The notes under the pieces were generated by a model. The model did not search any database. It worked only from the letters and a program-made list of their open reading frames with translations, and had not been told where the DNA came from. A program made the translations under genes and the position numbers. A stretch of DNA of 64,000 nucleotides from Plantago major (Eukaryota > Streptophyta > Magnoliopsida > Lamiales > Plantaginaceae): contig JAIFAC010000244.1 in NCBI GenBank assembly GCA_026545765.1, forward strand, positions 62,001 to 126,000, in the 5' to 3' direction. Shown here piece by piece: positions 21,303 to 33,500 of the stretch. Within the stretch, counting starts at the first letter, position 1; every line of letters begins with the position of its first letter.

Positions 21303-23277
21303 ATGGCGAGAACAAGACGGACATCACGGACTAGTGCTGCAGGTGTAGGGACTCCACCACCACGCCCATGAGGACGTCCACCCACCCGGGGACGAAGGGC
21401 CACTGGGGCTGGAAGGAACGCTGGAAGGAGATATCCGAGTGATGGGCGCACAGCCAGCCCATCCTCAGATGAGGGAAGAGACGCTCCGCCCAGGGGAGCC
21501 CAAAGTGGTCCCGAGAATGTTGTGCTTGTGAGCCATGGAGAAGGGGTCGTACGAGCTTCTCCGGCGGAAGCTCAAGGCCCCACTACAGGTCAACAGTTCA
21601 CTATGCCCGATGGTCGCGTTGTCCGCACTAGTGACCTCGACCTTAGTGAGACTCAGTTTGATAGATTGCTCACAATCATCCAAGGATGCCAGGGGTCTAA
21701 CAATGCCCATCCTAAGCAAGCCACTCCGCCAGTGGCCACTCCAGTTCAAGCAGAGCCTGCGTTATCAAGAAACAGGCAACGTCCGATCCAACAGAGGTTA
21801 GGGAATCAGCCAACTCAAGAGGATTAGCGAAACCTTCTAGACCGGCGGGCATCTGCCTCTTAAGCTCGGGGTGAAGGAAGCCCAAACGGGAGGAGAGAGT
21901 ATCAAGAAGGGGATAATAGGCATCCAGGAGTTCCGCGACAAGTACCTCCGAGAGATAGAGATCAAGTAGCAGAAACTGTTCCAGTGGTCCGGATAGATGA
22001 ACTCCCCGCGGATGTAGCTGTTCATCCGAGGACAGGAGAGATCATGACTGCTGACGAGATCTACGCTCTGTAGAAGGCTTTGGAGGCCCAAATTCTGAAT
22101 CTCAGACGCCTGGTAAAAGACCATGAGCAGATAACTACTAGTGCCCCAAATCCCTTGTGCGATGACATCATGAGGGAGAAGGAAAGAAATAGAAACTCAG
22201 ATCAAATGATTTCGAACTTGGAATACTATTACGGGGATACCTGTCCCGTTGGTCACCTGACAAGGTACAACAGTAAGATGGATTCCAAAGGGATGAGTGA
22301 AAATACGAAAGCTCTCACGTTCTCATCTACTCTCTTTGGGACAGCCATAGATTGGTACACTGCTTTACCAAACAAGTCGATAAGGTCATATGCGGACCTC
22401 TCCTCCAAGTTTCTAGGATGGTTTGGAAAGTCGAAAAGAAGAAAGCGTACAGTCGAGCACCTGGCAGAAGTTATACAGCGGGAGCAAGAGGATCTAAGGA
22501 CCTTCCTAGATCGCTTTCATGCGGAAGTTCTTCGAGTTGAGCCACAGAGTATTAAGGAACGGGTCCATCACCTGTATGCTAATACTTTCAACTCAGAGCT
22601 CCGCAGAAAACTCTCTAGTCAGGAAGTGAGGAGTGAAAAGCATTTGGACGACATCTGTGAAGAAGTGATGTATGGAAAGGACTACCGAAGGAACGTTCCA
22701 GTAAGAGCTGGTTCCAAGAAAGGAATGGAGCCGATGAAACAAGAGCAACTCCAGGGGAAACTTGACCCGAGGAAGGATCACAGAGATAAGGGCTTCCACA
22801 GAGAAAGGAGTCCGCCGAGGAGATACGCGGATTATACCCATCTCAATAGACCAAGATCCAACATCTTGGCGACTATCATTGAGAAGAAGCTGGATGTCCA
22901 ATGGCCAAAGCCCTCTCACAATAACCGGAAGAATAAGAATGCAAAGAATGCGCAAGTTCCACAAGTGTCGCGGATCACGAGACCGATGGTATATTCAATT
23001 GAAAGCGAGGTTGAACACCTGGTAAGAGACGGCAAACTAAAGGAGCACGTCTATGCGGATGAGCCTTCTAGGCATGATAGAACGGAGCGAAGGAGGGAGG
23101 AAAATGTTACGGAACCACCACCCATCCTCTATCCTTGCCACCTCCGCCGGCTAACTATCCGCCTCGCACGGACCGACACCCATACAGGTACGCTGATGAT
23201 GTTGAAATGGAGAACGCTCCATACAGCGGAGTGATCAACACCATCGCAGGCGGACCAACTGGGGGGCGATAGTAGGA
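21303..23277 (+). pseudogene. gag: gag of Tat element B
   Basis: ATG at 21303 starts an Arg/Pro-rich leader (MARTRRTSRTSAAGVGTPPP) with TGA at 21369 and TAG at 21825. The capsid-type retrotransposon gag domain lies in one open piece, 22080-23234, with the family motifs AIDWYTALP, DLSSKFLGWF and DLRTFLDRFHAEV. A zinc knuckle would normally follow near 23000. Here the region runs directly into ESEVEHLVRDGKLKEHV without a visible CCHC, so it is missing or lost by indels. The end is frameshifted: GVINTIAGGP, a typical Tat motif, is read in another frame at about 23228. Confidence 0.8.
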
Positions 23278-23339
23278 ACGCGAGAGAACGGACAGCTCAA
23301 AATCTCCGGAACAATGACAGATCGTATGCTGCTCCAGCA

Positions 23340-23690
23340 ATTCGAGGGACAAATCCCATATCCTTTGACTATAGCGAGATCCCCCCTCCTACGGCAGGAG
23401 GAGAAGACAGTGATGACCCGGATGTTCCGCTGGTGGTTTCTTTAACCATTGCAACTTATCGGGTAAACAAGATCCTGGTAGACACAGGGAGTTCCTCGAA
23501 CATCATCTCCAAGTCGGCAATAGATCAGATGAACCTGGGAAGAATCTGATATGAGAGATTCAACACCTCCATATTAGGGTTCGGAGGAGGTACTGTCCGT
23601 CCTTTAGGAAGTGTCATACTTCACGTTTCACTTGGGACGCATCCTACAAGAGTGACACAGCAAGTCCGTTTTGTAGTGGTGGACCGAACT
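23340..23690 (+). pseudogene. pol: Aspartic protease of Tat element B
   Basis: The active site DTGSS is at 23481-23495, preceded by hydrophobic VNKILV, as in retroviral-type aspartic proteases that cut the polyprotein. A flap-like GFGGGT follows at about 23580. One in-frame TGA at 23547-23549 breaks it. The frame is continuous with the open piece 23652-24326 downstream. Confidence 0.8.
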
Positions 23691-25129
23691 TTTGACTACA
23701 ATGCTATCTTCGTTCGTCCGGGGCTTAATCAATTCCGAGCTGTACCGTCCACTATCCATAATAGGATGAAGTTCCCGACTCCCTTCGGAGTTGGAGAAGA
23801 GGTAGGAAACATCCGTGAAGCTTGGGGATGTTACATTATGTCCACAAGAAGAGCATCTGCCCCCGTGCTGGCAGTCACTTTCACCTCTGACCTGCCTGTT
23901 GTTCTTCCGGCCAAAATGGAGAATTCGCAGATTGGAGTAGGGATCCAGAAGGAGAAGTTTCCTAGAACTTTGCGAATCGAGCCTCATGAAACTCTCAAGG
24001 AAATTGAGATTGTTGTTGGAAGACCGGACAAGAAGACAAGAATCGGAACCGAGATGAACGCGGAAGTGGAAATGAAGCTCATTGCTTGTCTCCGAGATAA
24101 TAGTGATGTGTTTGCCTGGAGTACCGATGACCTGAAGGGGATATATCCGAGGATTACTGTTCACCGTCTGAACATGGATCCCTCAATTAAGTATATCCGT
24201 CAAAAGAGGAAGGATTTCGGTCCGATCAAAGATGCCATCATATCCGCTGAGGTTGATCGACTCCTGAAAGTAGGACACATCGAAGAGGTCCGATATTCGA
24301 TTGGGTTTGCAGCGTGGTTACGGTAGAGAAATCGCCGGGCAAATGGCGGATGTGCAATGACTTCACCAGGTTGAACAAGTTCTGCCCAAAGGATCCGTAC
24401 CCTTTACCACGAATAGATCAGTTAGTTGACTCCACGTCCAGATGTGCGTTACTAAGATTTATGGGCATACCAAGGTTTTACCAAATTCGGATGGCGAGGA
24501 GGACATCAAGAAAATAGCTTTCTTATTTGCGGGGAGTATACTGCTTCAAGGTCATGCCCTTCGGATTGAAAAATGCGGGAGCCACTTACCAACGACTGGT
24601 GAATCAAATGTTCAAGGAAGAAATTGGAAAAACCATGGAAGTGTACGTGGATGACATGCTCGTCAAGAGCAAAACTGAAGAGCAACATGTGGATCATTTG
24701 AACAAGTGCTTCGCTATCCTTAGGAAGTACGGTATGAAACTGAATCCAGAAAAGTGCACTTTCGGGGTGAAAGGAGGAAAGTTCCTCGGATACATGGTTA
24801 CAGAGAGGGGGATAAGCGCAAACTCCGAGAAGATCAAGGCAATCCTAGATCTGCCGCATCCGAAGAACCTCAATGAGGTACAACAACTCATCGGACGTCT
24901 CATGTCCTTAAGTCATTTTATTTCGCGATCAGCGGAGAAGAACCTTCTGTTCTTCAAGATCCTCCGGAAAGGAGAGAGCTTTGAGTGGACCGCGGAATGT
25001 TCTGAGGCTTTCGAAAAACTGAAAAAGTACCTCCATTCCCCTCCACTGCTCTCCAAACCTATTGAAGGAGAACCACTCTACCTCTACCTAGCAATCACGG
25101 AAGAGGCAATGAGTTCCATATTAGTATGA
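23652..25129 (+). pseudogene. pol: Reverse transcriptase of Tat element B
   Basis: RT with motifs in order: KWRMCNDFTRLNKFCPKD and YPLPRIDQLVDS (24345-24430), FKVMPFGLKNAGATYQRL (24545-24600), and the catalytic YVDDM at 24644-24658, followed by the thumb region to about 25000. The frame changes at 24319 and stops at 24515-24517 and 25127-25129. All recognisable motifs survive. It copies the element RNA to DNA. Confidence 0.85.
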
Positions 25130-25699
25130 ATTCAAGCTAATGATCACTTGCCAATCTACTATCTTAGTAAAGCCCTTGCTGGGCCGGAGACAAGATACGT
25201 GAAGATTGAGAAATTTGCATATGATTTGGTTTACACCGCAAGACGGTTAAAGCCATACTTTAAGGCTCACAAAATAGTGGTACTAACTACGGAACCTTTG
25301 AAACAGGTCCTGGGAAAGCCCGATCAATCTGGACGACTCTCTAGGTGGGCGATTGAGCTGAGTGAATACGACATTTGCTACCAAGCTCCATCAGCCAAAA
25401 AGGCTCAAGTCCTCGCCGACTTCTTAGCGGAATATCCTGAGGCGGATTCAGAGAAAGTCCCTGAGAAACAGGCATTTGAATGTCTAAAAACCAAGCAGAT
25501 TGTCCGGAAGCCAGTTCCGCCAAAGTTCAACCCAGAAAACCTCGAGGATGCTCAATTCATCAATCAGTCCCTGCCTGCATCGTATGAGGAAACTCGGGTC
25601 AACCAAATGTTCCTTTTTGACGATGTCACAAGAAAATCCGGTACTAACAACTCCGGACCGGAAATCAGAGAGAAGGAGGAACAAAAGTTGGAATTTTAG
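25130..25699 (+). pseudogene. pol: RNase H (first, retroviral-type) of Tat element B
   Basis: Follows RT in the same frame. Contains YYLSKALAGPETRY.KIEKFAYDLVY, GKPDQSGRLSRWAIELSEYDI and KAQVLADFLAEYP, the usual gypsy RNase H and connection motifs. A TGA at 25127 separates it from RT. A Glu/Lys-rich tether leads to the second RNase H. Confidence 0.8.
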
Positions 25700-26290
25700 G
25701 AGCTCACAGAAGATCTCCAAACCGAAAAACATCGTTCTGATGTCTGGACATTGGAAGTGGATGGTTCCTCCACTGGAAGAGTGGGAGGGATTGGAATCTA
25801 TCTTAAGAGCCCTGATGGCGCGGAACTCGACTACGCGATATCCTTGGAATTCAAAGTCACCAATAATGAGGCTGAGTATGAAGCACTGCTAGTTGGGCTA
25901 CGTCTGGCCAAATCCCTGTAAGTTCGGAAGCTCAAAGCTTACACGGACTCACAGCTAGTTGAAGCCCAATTTTCAGGAACTTTTGCTACAAAAGGTCCTT
26001 CGATGATCAAGTATCTTGAACTACTCAAGCAAGAAGTCAGCCTCTTTGAGGAATTTACCCTGGAAAAGTTTGACAGAACCTGGAATGAAAGAGCGGATGC
26101 TCTGGCAAAATACGCATCCGCAACAGCAGCTCTAGACACGAGGAGAGTAATTCTACTCACTATTACCGACTTGTCTGTCATGAGCCCCAATTCAGCTATC
26201 ATGTTGGTAGCACGAAGAAAGCTGGATGGTGACATTTTAATTACCTCAAGGACGGATCTCTACCAGCTGATCCGAAGGAATCAAGGAGTG
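25700..26290 (+). pseudogene. pol: Second RNase H (archaeal-like aRNH) of Tat element B
   Basis: An RVT_3-type RNase H fold: VDGSSTGRVGGIGIYL with the first catalytic Asp, NNEAEYEALLVGLRLA with the catalytic Glu, YTDSQLVEAQ with the next Asp, and ERADALAKYAS with the last Asp. A tandem second RNase H is the hallmark of the Tat lineage. One TAA (25918-25920) interrupts it between Glu and the second Asp; copy D has an open codon there. Confidence 0.82.
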
Positions 26291-27447
26291 TGCAGTGCCG
26301 AGCGAACAAATACTTTATATTGGGAGAAGACTTGTACAAGAGATCTTTTGTCGGGACTCATTTGAGGTGTTTGAGCCCGCAGGAAGCAAAGACTGTGCTG
26401 GAGGAGATACACAACGGAAGCTGCGGGAGTCATTCCGGGGGAAGAACTCTTGCCCAGAAAATCATACGACAAGGCTATTACTGGCCTACCATTGATAAGG
26501 ATTCCGCCGACCACGCCCGGAGATGCCCTGATTGCCAATATTATGCGAACATTCCACATCGTCCGACACATCCTATGATTCCGTCAATCATAGCATGTCC
26601 GTTTGATCAGTGGGGCATCGATATCGTCGGACCATTTCCAAGAGGCACTCAACAGAAGAAATTCCTTATCGTGGCCGTGCAATATTTCACCAAGTGGGTA
26701 GAAGCTGAAGCTGTAGCAACCATTACGGAAAGTCGAGTGCGGACCTTCATTTGGAAAAACATCATTTGTCGCTTTGGCCTACCCAGAGTTCTTGTCTCGG
26801 ACAATGGCACCCAATTTTCAGGCAACAGGCTCAAGGAATGGTTGGCATCCTTCAAGATTGAACAGCATTTCACATCTGTTGGATATCCACAAGCTAATGG
26901 ACAAGCTGAGTCCACAAACAAGACAATTGTTAAGATCCTGGAAAAACGACTGAGAACTTCTCAAGAAAGTTGGGCAGATGATCTGGATGGCGTGCTATGG
27001 GCTCATCGCACCACTGCACGGACCGTGACTAGAGAAACTCCATTTGCCTTGGTTTATGGCTCAGAAGCAGTTATACCAGCAGAAATTGCTGTCGAGACTA
27101 TGAGGGTCCAAGAGTTCAATGATTCCGCCAACCGTGAAGCTCGGATATTCGATCTAGACATGTTGGAGCAGAAAAGAACTGAAGCACTGGCTCATATCCA
27201 CAGGTATCAAGCAACTGCTGCCCGAGCCTATAACAGGAATGTTCGAGCAAAAAACTTGCAAGTCGGGGACTTAGTGCTTCGCCGGGCTGACATCTTGAGC
27301 AATGTTGGAAAACTCAAGCCTAAATGGGAAGGACCTTACAAGATTGTCGGAGCAAGAGTGAATGGGAGTTACGAATTGGAAGATGAGCACGGACACCCAC
27401 TCAAGCGTACATGGAATGCTAGGAACCTTCAAAAGTTTTACACATAA
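26290..27447 (+). CDS. pol: Integrase of Tat element B
   Basis: A 385-residue open piece. The zinc-binding part has two His (IHNGSCGSH) and CPDC. The rve core has catalytic Asp in WGIDIVGPFP, Asp in LVSDNGTQF and Glu in PQANGQAEST. The C-terminal part has the gypsy GPY-like module, WEGPYKIVGARVNGSYEL. Ends with TAA at 27445-27447. In the real polyprotein it is fused to the upstream RNase H; the first residues listed are in frame readthrough, not a true start. The best-preserved protein of the element. Confidence 0.9.
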   Translation: MQCRANKYFILGEDLYKRSFVGTHLRCLSPQEAKTVLEEIHNGSCGSHSGGRTLAQKIIRQGYYWPTIDKDSADHARRCPDCQYYANIPHRPTHPMIPSIIACPFDQWGIDIVGPFPRGTQQKKFLIVAVQYFTKWVEAEAVATITESRVRTFIWKNIICRFGLPRVLVSDNGTQFSGNRLKEWLASFKIEQHFTSVGYPQANGQAESTNKTIVKILEKRLRTSQESWADDLDGVLWAHRTTARTVTRETPFALVYGSEAVIPAEIAVETMRVQEFNDSANREARIFDLDMLEQKRTEALAHIHRYQATAARAYNRNVRAKNLQVGDLVLRRADILSNVGKLKPKWEGPYKIVGARVNGSYELEDEHGHPLKRTWNARNLQKFYT

Positions 27448-28445
27448 TGATGATTGAGCGGACCCTTATCCGTCATTTAGATATTTTGGGCTTAAACTAT
27501 CCATTACACGGAACTCCGTCAGTTCTGTTTTTTGTTAACCCTTTTGTCATTGGCCATGTAGCCCGCAAGTTGTAATTGAATTTCCGGCAAATTAATACAA
27601 CTTCTATCTTTCAATTCATAAATTTGAAGTTTAGCGTTCACAGTGACGACAAGCAAGCGATCGATTTTATTCATATGTGAAACCAAGTACATATGATGAT
27701 GTCCTTGCAATCTACAACTTCGGATTTCTATCTAGATCTACAGCTACATTACATGAACTGTAAAGGAGATATCTGGGGAATCGTCGTCCACCGATGAAGT
27801 AGATTCCTCCGACAGGAAACTATTCCCCTTAGTCATCGTTTCCGGGAAAACAGTAGATCTGATATGCCTGCCCAACATAAGATGTTTTAATAAGATGAAA
27901 TTATACGACATGCTCTATGGATCCCATGCACAGTGTGCCCGGAAACATTAAAATTGTGAGTGAGCGATTAGCACTGGGAATCTCCTGCTTATAAGCAGTT
28001 GCGGACATATCATGGTGTCGACATAAAAACTCGGATCTTTACACGGATCTGACGCATTGGTCGTATGGCGACCCACCCGTCAGCAGCTCCTCGGGAAGGA
28101 AAAGCTCCTAAAGGGTGGATCGCACATACGACCGATAGGATTGTCCGTTTGCTAACCTATGGATCTGGACATGTACCGAGATCTGTGCTTTCCGATGACT
28201 GATCTTAAGCAATCTTCCCCTCCAGACCCACGCCACTCTCAAACTCAAGACAAACGCCGATTTGAGAGTGGGCAGAATCTCGAGGGGGAAACTACTCAAG
28301 AAATCATCCTCTTACGGGTACTGTGGGGCTCAAACTGGAAGATCTATCCTAGCCTGAGAAAGAAAGATGAAATCTTCAGTAAATATGGAAATATGATTTG
28401 GATTTGCATGACCAATGCGAAGAGGAACTCGGAGTATTTATAGAG
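27448..28445. other. Non-coding region after pol in element B
   Basis: About 1 kb without convincing coding signal on either strand. It continues after Sirevirus C at 44264. In Tat elements this interval holds the 3' ends of the convergent sense and antisense transcripts; no terminator signal is clear. Confidence 0.5.
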
Positions 28446-28450
28446 CACTC
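28446..28450. other. Target-site duplication of Sirevirus C, left
   Basis: CACTC, repeated exactly at 44259-44263. Confidence 0.9.
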
Positions 28451-30138
28451 TGTTGGTCCAGATAACGGCAAAGTAAAAGACTAGAGGGGGGGGGGGGGGT
28501 GAATAGTCTTTTAAAACTTTTGTCGATAACAAATGTTTCTCAGATATCTGAATGGATATCTGATACTTAGAATCAGAGTGCGGAAGACTTAATAAAGATA
28601 AGTGTAGAAACAGTTTATAAGTGTGTGTGTGTGTTGCTGAAGTATAAATACAGAAATGTAAATGACACAGCAAGTATAGTGGTATCTGGAGGTGGCGTAA
28701 TCCTCCAACTAATCCACTTCGGTCTATCAGAGACCTAGAATTCACTAGAACAGATAATTGAGATAACCTTACAAAAATCCTATTCTAAGATTCTGAATAA
28801 TTGGTTCCCAACCAAATGTTCCCCCTGAGTTGTTCCCTAGCTTCTTCAGCTAAGTACTTCCTATACTCAGAAACCTTTGAGTTGTTCCCTAGCTTCCCAA
28901 GCTAAGTAATTCCTATACTCAAAAACTTTGGAGTTATTCCTTAGTTTCCCAAATCAAGTACTTCCTATACTCCGGTAACCTTGGAGTTATTCCCTGATTT
29001 TTCAAACTAAGTACTTCCTGTACTCCACGCCGGTTTTGGTGTTGGTTTCGGTTTGAGTTGTCAGCTGAGCATCTTAATAACTTTTCAGTTATTCAGATAG
29101 CTCTGTGTACTAAGTTACTTAATACACTTTACAGCGTATGGTATCTAGTTCGATTTTACTGACCCGTCTTATGATATCTGTTCAAGAGAATGAATCTCAG
29201 ATAGTTGATCTTTTGATTCAACTCCTTCACAGATAGCTTTGCTTGTTTAGGATCAGGACACTTAGAACTTCAGTGTTTACTCAAGATCACAAGCTTTAGT
29301 TACTGTGAAGCTTTGATAATAAGTAAGTTGCTTTGAGAGAGTAGGATGTTCAGAGTTCTATGTTTCAGCGTATGCAATGTGTGTTTCTCAAGCTGTCTAA
29401 GTGTTGATATTTATAGATGAATTTGAGTGCCATTTGAATAGTATCCGTTAGGCTCAAATTCAAACTATCGATATCTGTGTGTATAGTACTGTAGCAGGTT
29501 TTGTCTTCTTCTCAGAAGTTGCCGTTGCTTTTACTCAGACATCTCTGTCCGTGCATTAAATGCATTGTACTATACTTTTGTCTGTAGTGTCAGCGGAACT
29601 ATGCTTTATGTCGAGACTAGACTTGTTATGCGATTCTTTGCACATCCTTATCTTCATTCTTGGATACCACTTGTATTTATTGAAACAACTTTGTTTGCAA
29701 TATATGTTTCTCTTCGAAGCGTGGTTAATGCTCAAGGTATCGAGAATAGATATCTGTGGACACTTTCACGGTTTTGATATGTATCTCATTTCTCGGATAT
29801 CTCTTGTGACACGGTTTGTTTGAATCTGTTACGTCTACAAGATATCGGCTAAGATATCTGAATAATGATTGATAATCTTGTGCAGTTTTCTTCAAATCTT
29901 CAAAAGTTGTTGAGCTTTCTGCTTGGATGTCTTCTTCTTGGTCTTCTCTTCATAAAATAAAAATTACATTTCGAGACCTAACATCCTATACAAGATTAGC
30001 TAGACTATCATACTTAGTGGGTTTCCTCTTTTACAATGTTCAAGTGAACCAAGAGTACTAATCACCTTTCTGAGACTAAGATAAGTCATCATGTTGCTGA
30101 ACAAAATCTAAACAGATATTCTAACAAAATATCTAACA
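28451..30138 (-). repeat. 3' LTR of Sirevirus C
   Basis: 1688 bp, bounded by TGTT..AACA. Retains exact CAGATATCTG (28541-28550), the poly-G/C hairpin (28475-28512, 14 G on the plus strand at 28486-28499), a (GT)n run near 28622, and the 53-bp tandem repeats. Confidence 0.92.
28475..28512 (-). other. Poly-C hairpin in the 3' LTR of C
   Basis: Arms AAAAGACTA (28475-28483) and TAGTCTTTT (28504-28512) enclose 14 G on the plus strand. The same arms are at 42633-42661 with 5 G and at 58329-58358 with 6 G. Confidence 0.75.
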
Positions 30139-30150
30139 AATTTCCCCCAT
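30139..30150 (-). other. Polypurine tract, Sirevirus C
   Basis: On the minus strand ATGGGGGAAATT, directly next to the 3' LTR. Confidence 0.85.
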
Positions 30151-30509
30151 TTTGATCAGTCAACGATGACTATCTTCCCTATTACAAATCTGGATGAGGA
30201 AACAATCCAACACTTCATCAAATTTTTCAAAATCATATAATTTAGTGCAGAAAGTAGACATCAACCAAATCACAAGGTGTGATCTTTGCTGACAAGTTAT
30301 CTTTTATAAAATACTATCTGAGAGTAAGTTCTTCAGATAAGTCGCAACTAAGGATTACAGATAACTTTAATACATGATACAGTTAAGCTCGATCGGCAAA
30401 AATACAAAAACTACATAGTAAATTAGGACAACAGAGTAACCGAGCTCCAAGTAAACATCTAAAGAACTAGTCTTCAAGTCTTCAATCTTCAAGTCTTCAA
30501 CAAAATTTC

Positions 30510-33500
30510 TATGGATCGATGCAAATTTCCTATCTCCAAACCTTTTATGTCATCGAATAATCATAAAGAAGAGTTACGACAAGCATCTACGTGTCTCGGC
30601 AAATCCACAGACTTCTTTGTAGGTTTTGGTAGGATTTTCTTGGCAAAATGCTTGACCCATAGGTACTTTCCCCACTTCGGGCATGCTCTATTACGATATC
30701 GAAAGCTTGAAGTATTCATAGATAATCTTGGATATCGATGTCACCTTGTATTGATCTTACATCGGATAGAGCGACTCATGGGGTTCCTGACAAGTCTTGG
30801 TCTTGTGCTGTTCTGTGATATTCGAATCTTGTGCACATCATCGGCTTTCCATATGGACAATCATCGAGAGGTCCTTCTTCATGGCTTGTTCTCTTGACAA
30901 CTTCAAAATCGACCATGCTTTGATGTGATTGGTGTTGATCAAGGTAGGTTTATTCTTTCTCCATGCCATAATTGTTTGAGGATTGGTTAAAATCTTGAAT
31001 TTACCAATAGATGCTTAAGTTCCGAATCGATAGCCATTTTTCGATTGATGCACACAGCGGAGGAATCATTGTCATACTTCACATACTCAATTTTGGCTTC
31101 TTCGCACGAGTGGAAGTTGACTTTGTCTTTGCTTTCGACTCTCGATGTTCCTTTTACATCTTGAATTCTCTTTGGGGTTGTTGCTTGAAGAATTACCACC
31201 TGGATAGACTTGGTATTTCGGAGGGTGTTTTAGGCGCTAGTGGCTTTGCAGCTATGGGCTCAGTTAGGCTTTCAAGTTTACTTTTTCTGTGAAGAGGAGC
31301 TTCATCTTCGTCAGTCTTTTCATCATCTTCATCAAGATCAATTCTTGTGAGATCTTTGCAGCCTTCTTCATTGCCCAGGGACTTGATTTGACCTTCTTCT
31401 TCTTCAGAAGATTCATCAATCCCTCTAACTTTTCTTCTCCTTGGAGCCTTGGTACTCCTTGGAGGTTTCTGTGCCATGGCCCTTGTTACCATTTTGGTTC
31501 CTTGATGGGTCTCTGAAGCGACTTGGCTTGAGAAGGATTCATAGATTACGAGTGGTGGTGGAAGTTTTCTTCTTCCTTTACGGCACCGACTCCAGATTTC
31601 TTCTTGTTTTCATCTCCTTCTTCCCATTCCCCGACTTTGAGGTCGTTGTACTTTCGTTCCCCCTTAGTCATTGTTGGCTGACTCAGTCTCATAAAGGAAT
31701 CTGAGAGAGAGTCAAAATGCCCTTGTAAATAGTTGTAGGCAGTGACCAACTTCTAAAGTTCGGCTTTGAGCTCCTGATTTTGCTTGATAAGTCCATTGTC
31801 CTTATCAGTGAGCTCTGTCAATGGGCCTAGGATGGCATCGGCTTTTCCAGCAGTGTAACTTGCCTCTTGAAAAGCTTTTTCAGCTAAAGACACATCATCG
31901 TCCCTTGTCATTCCCAGATCTTTCTGAGCAATGATCATGCTAGTTCTCTCGAGTGATGAGCTCGGTGAACTTTCTCATTCGAGGGACTGAGGCAATTACT
32001 TCCTTGTTTTGTGAAGACATCTCCTTATTCAGAGTAGCTAGTACTTGGTACCTGCTCATGTACTCATGGGAGTGGACGTTTGGTAGTTTGTTGAAGATTG
32101 TAGGAGCAATCAACTTTCTTTTTAAGTGAGAAACCGCTAGATGTTCATGGCGGTGTCACCCAATCTTGTCTTCTTCATCATCGAGGATTAGCCCAGTGAT
32201 CTTCATCCTCTTGGACATTTTCATCAATTGTATCAAGTCCAGCAACCATCTCAGAGATTGGTTTCTTTCCTTTCTGGGAGGAGGATGGTGCTTCTTTCGA
32301 AGAGGATGCAGCCTTAGCATCATGCTTGACTTCAAATACTTCTTCAGTATCAAGTTCTTTGGTGATCTCTTGAACAACATCCCGTAGCTCTTTAACCTCA
32401 GAGTAAGCAATCATTTCTTCTAAGTATAGATCTTGTAGTTGATCAATCTTATCTCTGGATTTAGCTATTTGATCTTCCAGTTGAAGATGGGTATTGTTCT
32501 TCTTCAGCGGTTATGCGAGTTGAGCACTTACAGTGCGAGTGTTTAATATTTTACGATTGGTTTCTTGAGCTCGACTACTTGTTCGATAGTAACTACGTGT
32601 TGGTGAGAAGATGGATGAGTAGATTTCTGAGGTGATGAAGACGGAGATTTCTGTGAAGTCTTCTCAGTTTGCTTTTCAGCAGCTGAGGCATTGTTTCTCT
32701 GTGAAATTCCTCCGGTCCCTGGTGCAGGAGCATCATCATCATCCTTTTTGTCATTATCATCCTTTTGGTGATGATCAGTGGGAGGTTCATCAAAGAAATT
32801 TTCATTCATTTCTTCCTCCTCATCATCTTGAATACAAGATTGATCACTTAGGGATAGTGATCTTACGCCCTTAACTTCTTCTTGTTGAAGGTATGAATTG
32901 CGATGCAGGGGAATGGCTTGAATGCCATCTGTAATCTTGTCGACCATCTGCATGTTCAAAGGCATGTATCAAACTATCGCCACTTCTCTGGAAAAGTCCT
33001 TGTGTAGTAAATTACTTGCTGTATGTTGTTACGTAGAGAACATTGCTTGGACATATGTTTCCGGTCAAGAGCTCGTGCCGTCTGGTTGGTTGATCGTTAT
33101 TCTCAATATTTCGGAGAGATCGAGCACCTTAACCGCCATTTCTTGAAGCATTGAATGTGCTTTGGCAAAGTGTGAGCTTTGAAGAAGTGAAGTAGGTCCT
33201 TGTTTCTTCAATGGGAACACCTTTGCATCTGTTTGAGCCTGAAAGAAAGAGTTTTGAGTGAGTTTCAAAACTTTGGTAGATATCTGAGTAGAAGTGTAGT
33301 TTAGTTTCTGAGTTACCTGAGTATGAACATCAGGCTCAGATACTTGTTCTACTGGGACAATTGGTGTCTCAGATATCTTGTGGTGAGGTGGAGACTTGGA
33401 AGTCTGGTCCTCATCAACCTTTCTTTCTTGAACCTGAGACTTAACATTATCACAATACTTAGGAAATTTTATCAAGAAGAACTTTAAGTGATAAGTCAGA

